NCBI GenBank assembly: GCA_017475045.1
Contig: JAFVGH010000136.1
Coordinates: 1 to 51,862 of the forward strand
Direction of reading: 5' to 3'
DNA: 51,862 bases
Source of the DNA: Fibrobacter sp.
GTDB lineage: Bacteria; Fibrobacterota; Fibrobacteria; Fibrobacterales; Fibrobacteraceae
How positions within the stretch are numbered: the stretch's first letter is position 1; each line of letters opens with the position of its first letter. This document shows, one piece after another, positions 8,528 to 16,965 of the stretch. The notes under the pieces are model-generated. The model saw only the letters and a list, made by a program, of their open reading frames with translations, did no database searches and was not told where the DNA came from. The position numbers and the translations under genes are program-made.

Positions 8528-9975
8528 TGAAGCACCTTCTTTTTTATCATTTCCTTTTGGTCATAAAATTTCTGATATTGCTCTGCTAAAAAGAGATTCT
8601 CAAAAAGTTCTCCATTCGCAGTTTCATTTGCCATAGAAAGAATCAATTTCATTTGGTCAACAACTGTTTCCAGTTCAATATCGTTAGGGGAATTCTGTAT
8701 ATCCTTACTATCTGCTAAATCGTTGTAAATCCTCATTTTCGGAATAAATGATTCTAGTTGGAACAAAATAACATCTAGCAGATTGCTTTCATTTTTTCCA
8801 AGATTTTCTTGCAATTGAATAATTGCCGGATTTTTTCTGTTTATTTGATAGCGGACGATTCCATCTCTCGCTTCTATTCTTTCCCATAGAGGAACGTCTC
8901 CCCTATGCTCTTTTATGCCGGGAAAGGTCGTCGCTTTCTTACTTTTTATGGTCGCTTCCGCAATAGAAGAAAAGATCACATCCTTAAGGCTATCAGGAAT
9001 TTTCGCCGATGATTTTTTTACATCAAGTGTCCATACAGAATCTAGTGTGGAGGGGAAATCAATTTGTACCCTAGCAAGCTTATTTAGTTCACTCTTGGGA
9101 TTCATCCGCATCCATCCACCCCAAGATATCAAACGTTTGTTTCGATATATGTAAAATCCTTGGTCATCATAGATGCTTTTAGGATTTCCCAATAGCTTAC
9201 GTTCTTCCGATGACAATGAATTTGCATATGGTAACGTATGAGCGATAATCTCTATTTTCTTTCCATTGTATGAGACTTCATTAGTCTTGCCAGGTTGACG
9301 ACCATGTGCAGAAAGAAGGAATGGATCTCTCTTCTCTATCCGTAATCCATCGAAATAGATTTCTAGAGCATTATAAAATCTATGGAACACCAATTCAATA
9401 TGTTTTTTAGAATCAGCAACATGTTGTCGAAAATTCTTTTCAAATCCCTTTTTCTCTATTCGATCAAAATCATTCCAGATAACCAATGTTCCCGATTTAA
9501 AAGACTCTAGTTGTTTTATACAGGGCAAAGAATCTATTTCATCTGTATTTAAAATAGCCAGCTTATACTCATCATCTCTCTCAATGATATCCAAATCCAA
9601 GCACATTGCAATAATGCGTTGCGATTTTCTCTGTTTTGTAGCAACAGTTACTTTCCTACATTGAGATAAAGAAGCCGACTTTAATCCAAGTCCAAAACGT
9701 CCTAATTCCTTTTCCGAATCACGTTTATCCGTACGGTCAGACCCTAGTAACAAAGCATTGTCCAGACCATCGTCATCCATACCTTTGCCATCATCCAAAA
9801 TGCAAAAATAAGGTTCTTCTGCAAGAGGATTACTTTCAACAAAAATTTTTTTTGCATCTGCAGTTACGCTATTGTCAATAATATCAGCAACGGCAGTAGA
9901 GAAACTATAACCAATTGCCCGAATGCCTGTAATTAATGCCTTAGCAGGAATAGGACGTTTTATTTGTTTACTCAT
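8524..9975 (-). CDS. MutL/MORC-type GHKL ATPase
   Basis: A 483-aa protein with an N-terminal Bergerat-fold (HATPase_c_3) domain: N-box AVADIIDNS (Asn about 35), G1 box DDGKGMD (about 61-67) and G2 box LGRFGLGLKSAS (about 91-102). An S5-like transducer region with SSAKIPDSLK follows, then a helical C-terminus. This arrangement is that of MutL/Hsp90/MORC ATPases, which dimerise around DNA upon ATP binding. A TTG six nt further upstream is in frame, but ATG at 9975 forms the typical ATGA overlap with the preceding stop and is preferred. Prokaryotic MORC-like ATPases are known from restriction-modification neighbourhoods with Z1, AIPR, REase and methylase genes (Iyer, Abhiman and Aravind 2008, cited from memory). 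Confidence 0.9.
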   Translation of the reverse strand: MSKQIKRPIPAKALITGIRAIGYSFSTAVADIIDNSVTADAKKIFVESNPLAEEPYFCILDDGKGMDDDGLDNALLLGSDRTDKRDSEKELGRFGLGLKSASLSQCRKVTVATKQRKSQRIIAMCLDLDIIERDDEYKLAILNTDEIDSLPCIKQLESFKSGTLVIWNDFDRIEKKGFEKNFRQHVADSKKHIELVFHRFYNALEIYFDGLRIEKRDPFLLSAHGRQPGKTNEVSYNGKKIEIIAHTLPYANSLSSEERKLLGNPKSIYDDQGFYIYRNKRLISWGGWMRMNPKSELNKLARVQIDFPSTLDSVWTLDVKKSSAKIPDSLKDVIFSSIAEATIKSKKATTFPGIKEHRGDVPLWERIEARDGIVRYQINRKNPAIIQLQENLGKNESNLLDVILFQLESFIPKMRIYNDLADSKDIQNSPNDIELETVVDQMKLILSMANETANGELFENLFLAEQYQKFYDQKEMIKKKVLQ

Positions 9976-11009
9976 ACGCAAACCTCAGATGCATCAAGAG
10001 ACAAAGATCGGATTTGCTTTCGCATATCAATTACTTGAGAGTTTTTATACTCATGTATATCTTTACGCCCCAAAGAATCTGTTTCTAGAAAGATTGAAGC
10101 TACTTCGCTAAAATGACTAATAAACTGAAGTTGCTGAGATGACAAAACAAATTTTTTCAACAATGTCGAAGAGTGCCTAATAATTCCAAAATGCTTGACG
10201 CCATTTACATTATATTCAAAATCGTAAATCGAATAAGGGTATTCCTGATTTAAATTTCTACACTCAGTTACTCCCCTATTTTTCAGGTATTCAACAATAT
10301 CCTTATAAGCCTCATTTTTCTGTGCATCCATTATGTCTCTAAAGTTTTCCGGGCCAACATTGTTATATCCCAATTTTTGACGCAAAGCAATGATTTCAGT
10401 GTCGTAATCGTCATAATCCTCATCAAATGCAGACGTAAATTTTGAGCCAACCCCTTTTCTATTGACAAAGACTTTTGAATACGGTATTTCTCTAGGTCCA
10501 ACAATTATTGCGTCAAAATTCAGATTGCCAGAGTCACAATCATATTCAAAAGCTTCTACAACAAAAGCATAATTGCCAAGCATAGTCGATATGGCTCGCA
10601 AGACCATTCGATTATCAATATTTACGTTTTCGTCAGAATATGCAAACGATGGAGGGTAATGAATCTTTTTTCTTCCGCAATGAACATTTGTAATTGCTGT
10701 TTCTTCCCTAACATAAATGCAGAATGAAAAATCTGTTTTTACAGGCAATCCATTTACAGAGATTTTGTCAAAGCAGCAAATCTTATTGATATTTGCTTCG
10801 GCCCTTGAATTTTGGGTAAGATGATTTATGACACCAACTCTAGATGAAGCACGGATGTTTTCGGGAATCGTCTCTATTTGAGCGACTTCTTCATGAACTG
10901 AGCCATTTTGTTTCAGTATCGAAGAAACTGTTGCTGTATGCCCCCTTTCATTATCATTCTTGATATTGAAGAAAAGGGATTTAATCTCTATGGGAATGCG
11001 ATATTTCAT
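9972..11009 (-). CDS. uncharacterised protein, first gene of the MORC-Z1 operon
   Basis: A 345-aa protein I do not recognise. The N-terminal half looks beta-rich; a central segment is very acidic (EDYDDYDTE); the C-terminal third has YSIYDFEYNVNG followed by a helical region. A nuclease or sensor role is possible, but no catalytic motif is visible. The start at 11009 is preferred over 11048 because GGGGGA precedes this ATG at a normal distance and the upstream extension is short and A/T-rich. It shares strand, composition and a 4-nt ATGA overlap with the GHKL gene, so it is almost certainly co-expressed with the defence genes. As the promoter-proximal gene it is a candidate target-recognition or regulatory component. 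Confidence 0.8.
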   Translation of the reverse strand: MKYRIPIEIKSLFFNIKNDNERGHTATVSSILKQNGSVHEEVAQIETIPENIRASSRVGVINHLTQNSRAEANINKICCFDKISVNGLPVKTDFSFCIYVREETAITNVHCGRKKIHYPPSFAYSDENVNIDNRMVLRAISTMLGNYAFVVEAFEYDCDSGNLNFDAIIVGPREIPYSKVFVNRKGVGSKFTSAFDEDYDDYDTEIIALRQKLGYNNVGPENFRDIMDAQKNEAYKDIVEYLKNRGVTECRNLNQEYPYSIYDFEYNVNGVKHFGIIRHSSTLLKKFVLSSQQLQFISHFSEVASIFLETDSLGRKDIHEYKNSQVIDMRKQIRSLSLDASEVCV

Positions 11010-11048
11010 ACTATCCCCCTTTTTTCCAAAAAGGAGAAACACGCCCAC

Positions 11049-11605
11049 ATAGAATTGCAGGGGCTTTTCAACAAATATGAATTGTGCGCACTCAATCGGA
11101 CCTCATCAGTCGCTCTTGCACAGGCAGTTGATTGCGCTATTTCTGCAAATAGAAAAGGACGCAGGTCGCTGCGTTTACTCAAATGAGGCTAGGGAATGCC
11201 TTTACACGATAAACGCGAGCAACCCACGCCCCAAAATCTTTTCTCAAAACGAGAAAAGCACCGCCATAGGCGACATAAAGGGCAATGCACCACAGACCTA
11301 CATTGCTGTAGGTATAGCACATCGAACCACGCCGTAAAAACGGCATGGCTGCGTGAGCCTCGCCTTGTCCTCGTGTAAGTGAAATTTCCCTATTTCATTT
11401 GAGGAACAAGAGCTAAACTCTATTTTCTTTAAAATTACATAAATATTAACGAGAAAGGGAAAAACTGCTTCGAGAGAACGCCGTTTTATAGCAAAATTGA
11501 CGTTTTCTCGTCAAAAACAGCAATTTTAGGAAGACTTTTCTCTAAACTTCTCAAATTGTCATAATCTGACACTTGCGGTATGTATATTTGTAAGGGAGAG
11601 AATCT
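11049..11605. other. gene-poor region upstream of the defence operon
   Basis: About 550 bases with no gene I can support. It contains the 5' leader of the minus-strand operon. Between about 11080 and 11380 it is a GC-richer stretch with several small inverted repeats (CCTAC with GTAGG near 11297-11314, CGCCGT with ACGGCA near 11328-11345). Further right is a hairpin TTGACG/CGTCAA at about 11499-11517 in AT-rich DNA. ORFs here lack Shine-Dalgarno sequences and read like repeat translations. A convincing -35/-10 pair for the operon was not found. A structured RNA or recombination site is possible but unproven. Confidence 0.4.
11583..11590 (+). promoter_or_regulatory. TAnnTTTG-type promoter box before the 36-codon ORF
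   Basis: TATATTTG matches the Bacteroidetes -7 consensus TAnnTTTG exactly. It lies 15 nt before the ATG at 11606, leaving room for a short leader with GGGAGAG. No clear -35 was identified. Confidence 0.4.
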
Positions 11606-11716
11606 ATGCTGGTAACTTTCCTTATCGTGCTTGGCATATTGGCCCTTTTCGAGGCTGGCGACGCAGGGGACGCCTGCGCCATCACCTTGCTGTTGAAAGT
11701 GCTGCCGTTCCTGATT
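11606..11716 (+). CDS. small hydrophobic peptide (36 aa)
   Basis: A 36-codon ORF beginning with a hydrophobic stretch (MLVTFLIVLGILALF), then a short acidic Gly/Ala/Asp loop and a second hydrophobic stretch ending CCRS. A good Shine-Dalgarno (GGGAGAG) lies 5 nt before the ATG. It resembles a one-TM micro-membrane protein. It lies about 100 nt before the toxin-antitoxin-like pair on the same strand. It may be a real small membrane protein, a leader peptide for the downstream genes, or a fortuitous ORF. It is too short to place in a family. Confidence 0.4.
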
Positions 11717-11760
11717 TTCGTGGGGATTATGGCGTCGTTCGCGTTCTGTGGAGGATAAAA

Positions 11761-11820
11761 ATGTTGATTTTAGCAAATTTTTACCCTACAATTACTAAAA
11801 TTTTATATATTGTAGGGTAA
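11761..11820 (+). CDS. possible 19-codon leader peptide
   Basis: ATG at 11761 is preceded by GGAGG at an ideal distance. The ORF encodes MLILANFYPTITKILYIVG and its stop TAA (11818-11820) shares its last A with the ATG of the 105-aa gene. It runs right through the 40-bp dyad. This fits a translationally coupled leader, because the downstream ATG itself has no Shine-Dalgarno sequence. It could be chance. Confidence 0.35.
   Translation: MLILANFYPTITKILYIVG
11781..11820. promoter_or_regulatory. 40-bp dyad overlapping the start of the toxin-antitoxin-like pair
   Basis: Twelve-base arms TTACCCTACAAT (11781-11792) and ATTGTAGGGTAA (11809-11820) are perfect inverted repeats. An inner TAAAATTTTA (11796-11805) has the same symmetry axis, so 17 of 20 base pairs match. 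It ends on the A of the ATG of the next gene. Its position and symmetry suggest an operator for autoregulation, or an RNA hairpin controlling translation. A related inverted repeat (GCCCTACA/TGTAGGGC) follows the gene pair at about 12809-12844. Confidence 0.65.
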
Positions 11821-12137
11821 TGAGCGTTGTGAACGGAATATTGAAAGAAGAACTCGAACGGCTGGAAAGACTTCAGGCGAAGTATTCCGCCATGCTCGAA
11901 GCTCTCCCCAAAGGGTCTCTACGGAAAAAGAAAATCGGACAGAAGATTTACTTTTACCTGGTTTCAAGAAAGGGCGACCGGGTAGTAACGGAATATCTAT
12001 GCCAAGGCGACAGTCCCAAGGCCAGGTCGTTTGAGGAGCAGGACGCCAAGAGAAGGGATCTCAAATCCAAGGTCAAGGGCGTAAAAGAGGACATTGCAGA
12101 AATAAGGAGGAGTCTTGGAAAATTCGCCCGAAAATAA
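11820..12137 (+). CDS. small coiled-coil protein, putative antitoxin partner
   Basis: A 105-aa basic protein: N-terminal coiled coil (about 5-30), a central motif GSLRKKKIGQKIYFYLVSRK (about 32-51), and a C-terminal helical region. I have no firm family name; small proteins with a similar K-K-I-x-G-x-x-Y-x-Y motif are often found directly before nucleotidyltransferase genes. It overlaps the next gene by 23 nt, which suggests a two-gene toxin-antitoxin-like module. The ATG lies on the last base of the 40-bp dyad and has no Shine-Dalgarno of its own, so translation may be coupled to the short ORF at 11761. A downstream TTG start at 11841 is possible. Confidence 0.7.
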   Translation: MSVVNGILKEELERLERLQAKYSAMLEALPKGSLRKKKIGQKIYFYLVSRKGDRVVTEYLCQGDSPKARSFEEQDAKRRDLKSKVKGVKEDIAEIRRSLGKFARK

Positions 12138-12795
12138 CTTTATCGAAATTCTGACGCAACTTCAAGATGCGGGCGCACTGAGAAGACTGATTCTTGTTGG
12201 AAGCTGGTGCTTGCTTGTTTACAAACATGTCTATGACAATGCCCCCGAAATTCCAGCACTCCGCACGACCGATTTGGATTTTCTGGTTCGTGAGCCCAAT
12301 GTGAATATTCCGAAAATCAACATACCCGATGTCCTGGAAAAATTGGGTTTTGAGCCGTTGAATGACATTGCGTCGGGATTGACGAAATACGAACGCGAGG
12401 ATTTGGAAATTGAATTCCTTGTAGCCAAGATGAGAAATGGCGATAGCGTGGTAAAGGTTCCGCACCTGACCCTTTCCGCACAAATGCTCGCCTACATGGA
12501 CATCGCAAGCAAATATTCGCAACAAGTTTCTTTTGATGGGATTTCTTTGAATGTTCCCGAGATTTCAGCATTTGTCCTACACAAGATTCTCGTTCAACCG
12601 TTGAGGAACGATGAAGCCAAGAAAGAGAAAGATGCGGCTACAATCCGTTCCCTGAGCGACCTGATTATCGACAGAAATGATTTAGCACTGCGCACCAAGG
12701 CAATTTATTCGGAGTTTCCGCAGAAATGGAGAAACAAAATTCTTTCGGAAGCAAAGTCGAAATATCCGAACATCGTCAAGATACTTGAAGCGTAG
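12115..12795 (+). CDS. nucleotidyltransferase-fold protein (GSU2403/AbiEii-like)
   Basis: A 226-aa protein with the minimal nucleotidyltransferase signature: LVGSWCLLVY (G-S at 29-30) followed by RTTDLDFLV, with Asp 53 and Asp 55 as the metal-binding pair. The remainder is helical. These features match nucleotidyltransferase-fold proteins of the GSU2403/AbiEii type, some of which act as toxins that modify tRNA or protein; the exact substrate is unknown. The start is TTG at 12115 with a near-perfect AGGAGG 4-5 nt upstream, inside the end of the preceding gene. It sits at the right border of the island and shares an operon with the 105-aa partner, so a toxin-antitoxin or abortive-infection role is likely. 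Confidence 0.75.
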   Translation: MENSPENNFIEILTQLQDAGALRRLILVGSWCLLVYKHVYDNAPEIPALRTTDLDFLVREPNVNIPKINIPDVLEKLGFEPLNDIASGLTKYEREDLEIEFLVAKMRNGDSVVKVPHLTLSAQMLAYMDIASKYSQQVSFDGISLNVPEISAFVLHKILVQPLRNDEAKKEKDAATIRSLSDLIIDRNDLALRTKAIYSEFPQKWRNKILSEAKSKYPNIVKILEA

Positions 12796-12808
12796 TTTCC
12801 GCGATTTG

Positions 12809-12844
12809 CCCTACAATGTCGATTTTATACGTTTCTGTAGGGCA
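12809..12844. repeat. inverted repeat related to the upstream dyad
   Basis: GCCCTACA and TGTAGGGC flank an AT-rich centre directly after the nucleotidyltransferase stop codon. The arms share CCCTACA/TGTAGGG with the 40-bp dyad at 11781-11820, so the gene pair is bracketed by related inverted repeats. There is no T-run, so it is not an ordinary terminator. Confidence 0.55.
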
Positions 12845-12875
12845 AGTCAATTATCACCGAAAGAACCTATGCCTT

Positions 12876-12911
12876 TTTGGTGACATCTTTGGTGACATTT
12901 TTGGTGACAAA
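12876..12911. repeat. three tandem 12-bp repeats (TTTGGTGACA-NN)
   Basis: TTTGGTGACA starts at 12876, 12888 and 12900, giving an exact 12-bp period, immediately before the leuS terminator at the right border of the island. The spacing of just over one helical turn would suit a protein-binding iteron. Its meaning is unknown; a trace of an integration site is one possibility. Confidence 0.7.
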
Positions 12912-12937
12912 AAAGGCGTCCCGTGAGGAACGCCTTT
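12909..12937 (-). terminator. leuS rho-independent terminator
   Basis: On the minus strand AAAGGCGT and ACGCCTTT form an 8-bp stem (12912-12937) followed by a run of T's (complement of 12909-12914). It lies about 115 nt beyond the leuS stop codon. Confidence 0.7.
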
Positions 12938-12989
12938 AATGCTTTGTAGATCCTATCGCGTCCTCACGGACGCTCCAGGATGACATTCG

Positions 12990-13036
12990 GGTCTGGATCC
13001 TTCGACTTCGCCCTTACGGGCTCCGCTCAGGATGAC
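12990..13036. repeat. intergenic repeat ending CTCAGGATGACA
   Basis: TCTGGATCCTTCGACTTCGC, a short TACGGG stretch and GCTCAGGATGACA form a repeat type that is common between genes in several bacterial phyla. A shortened relative (CCAGGATGACATTCGGGT) lies just before it at about 12975. No function is known to me. Confidence 0.5.
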
Positions 13037-13052
13037 ACAATCAAAGATTGTG

Positions 13053-13055
<3 letters not shown>
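13033..13055 (-). promoter_or_regulatory. hairpin starting at the leuS stop codon
   Basis: TGACACAATC and GATTGTGTCA are perfect 10-bp arms with a 3-nt loop. On the transcribed strand the first three bases are the leuS stop TGA. It may stabilise the leuS mRNA 3' end. It lacks a T-run. Confidence 0.55.
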
Positions 13056-15740
<2,685 letters not shown>

Positions 15741-15795
15741 TTTTTCCTCTAACGCCCCGGCGGAGCCGCCGCGGCCTCATTAAATTTTTCGGGGT

Positions 15796-15803
15796 TAAAT
15801 TTA
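15796..15803 (-). promoter_or_regulatory. candidate leuS promoter box
   Basis: On the minus strand a T6 tract and C precede TAAATTTA, matching the T-tract plus TAnnTTT pattern seen before other genes here. It lies about 56 nt before the leuS ATG. Confidence 0.4.
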
Positions 15804-15831
15804 GAAAAAACACAGCGTTCAGGCCCTTTTT

Positions 15832-15840
15832 TGTTATAAT
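15832..15840 (+). promoter_or_regulatory. extended -10 promoter of the beta-barrel gene, probably leaderless
   Basis: TGTTATAAT is an extended -10 element (TGn plus a perfect TATAAT at 15835-15840). It lies only 7 nt before the ATG at 15848, so the transcript should start at or next to the start codon. No Shine-Dalgarno sequence is present. Confidence 0.6.
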
Positions 15841-15847
15841 TGGGTTT

Positions 15848-16948
15848 ATGAAACTTTCCAAGTTTACATTGCCGTTGGCGTTTCTGGCATTGTTCGGCTC
15901 CTCCGTTTTCGCCCAGGAGTACGAAGCCGATGTGGATTCGGCCTGGATTGCATCCCAGAACGGCGGACAGGCCTTGGAAAGTGAACCTGCCAGCGAAGAG
16001 CCCGCCCCCGCCTGCATAGGCGACGGTTGTGACGGCACGGAAACAGCGGCCACAGAGTCAGCGGAAGCAACATCTGAACCTGCCACCAGCGAAACCGCAA
16101 ACCAAGGCGAGAACGCAGGCGAACAGTCCGCAGAGTCTACCGCAGACAGTTCCGCAACAGACAGCACCGGCGCAAAGGTCGCAAGCCCCGCCGACAGCAC
16201 CAAAAAAGATTCCGCCAAGGTCGCGGGCGTTATTGACCCCGACGAATACGAAGAATGCACCGAGGCCGACTCTACCAACACGGAATGCGTAGAAGTAGAC
16301 GAGACCGACACTTACGACCGTTACCTCCAAGAGAACGCCGAGATGTACCGCGCCCGCAAGGAGGGCTTCTCCAGGTCCATCCAGATCGGACTCCGCGCCG
16401 CCGGCGGCATGAACACCGTCTTCGGTAAAAAGAGCGACGATTGGGGATTCGGCTACCAGGCCGGCGGCGGCATCTTGGTACGCCTGCCCATCGGCATCCG
16501 CCATGTGAGCCTAGTCCCCGAACTGGATTTCGTGTACCGCAAGTACAACTACGAAAGCAAGAACGACTACAGCAAGACCGAAGGTAGTCTCGACTACATG
16601 CTCTTCGAGATTCCCATTATCTTCCGCTACACCTTCGACGAAGACAATTTCTTCGTGGGCCTCGGCATGAACCTGGATTTGAAACTCACAGGTTCATCGG
16701 AAATCACCCAAAAGACAAAAGAGACCGGCGAAAAGGACAAGCGCAAGAATACCCTGCCTTCTTCGGGCGTAGAATTGGGTGGCGCATTCAGCATCGGCTA
16801 CGCCATCAACCGCTGGCTTATCGCCGACATCCGCGTGGTGCAATGCTTCACCAACCTGCTGAACGAAGACGCCATCGCCGAATCCAGCCTCGCCAAGGCT
16901 CACCTCTACACGTTCTACACCAGCCTCGGCCTGACCTTCGTGTTCTAG
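15848..16948 (+). CDS. outer-membrane beta-barrel protein
   Basis: A 366-aa exported protein. Residues 1-22 are a signal peptide (MKLSKFTLPLAFLALFGSSV, cleavage after FA). Then comes a roughly 130-residue low-complexity Ala/Glu/Ser/Thr linker with several Cys-containing acidic segments. The C-terminal ~200 residues alternate hydrophobic and polar residues with many Gly/Tyr and end in a Phe (GLTFVF), typical of an OmpA/PorT-like barrel. The start at 15848 is chosen over the upstream frame because it begins the signal peptide and lies 7 nt after a perfect -10. It is divergent from leuS and convergent with the next gene. Specific role unknown. Confidence 0.8.
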   Translation: MKLSKFTLPLAFLALFGSSVFAQEYEADVDSAWIASQNGGQALESEPASEEPAPACIGDGCDGTETAATESAEATSEPATSETANQGENAGEQSAESTADSSATDSTGAKVASPADSTKKDSAKVAGVIDPDEYEECTEADSTNTECVEVDETDTYDRYLQENAEMYRARKEGFSRSIQIGLRAAGGMNTVFGKKSDDWGFGYQAGGGILVRLPIGIRHVSLVPELDFVYRKYNYESKNDYSKTEGSLDYMLFEIPIIFRYTFDEDNFFVGLGMNLDLKLTGSSEITQKTKETGEKDKRKNTLPSSGVELGGAFSIGYAINRWLIADIRVVQCFTNLLNEDAIAESSLAKAHLYTFYTSLGLTFVF

Positions 16949-16965
16949 GGTTTCAACCCCTAAAA

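Noticed and set aside
11077..11337. 86-codon ORF upstream of the defence operon
   Set aside because: No ribosome-binding site; composition of a repeat read-through; small inverted repeats cover it.
11486..11776. 96-codon minus-strand ORF
   Set aside because: Gln/His/Arg-rich, lies opposite the better supported small plus-strand ORFs and has no recognisable feature.
12876..12911. Possible CRISPR-like repeats
   Set aside because: The 12-bp period leaves no spacers and there are no cas genes.
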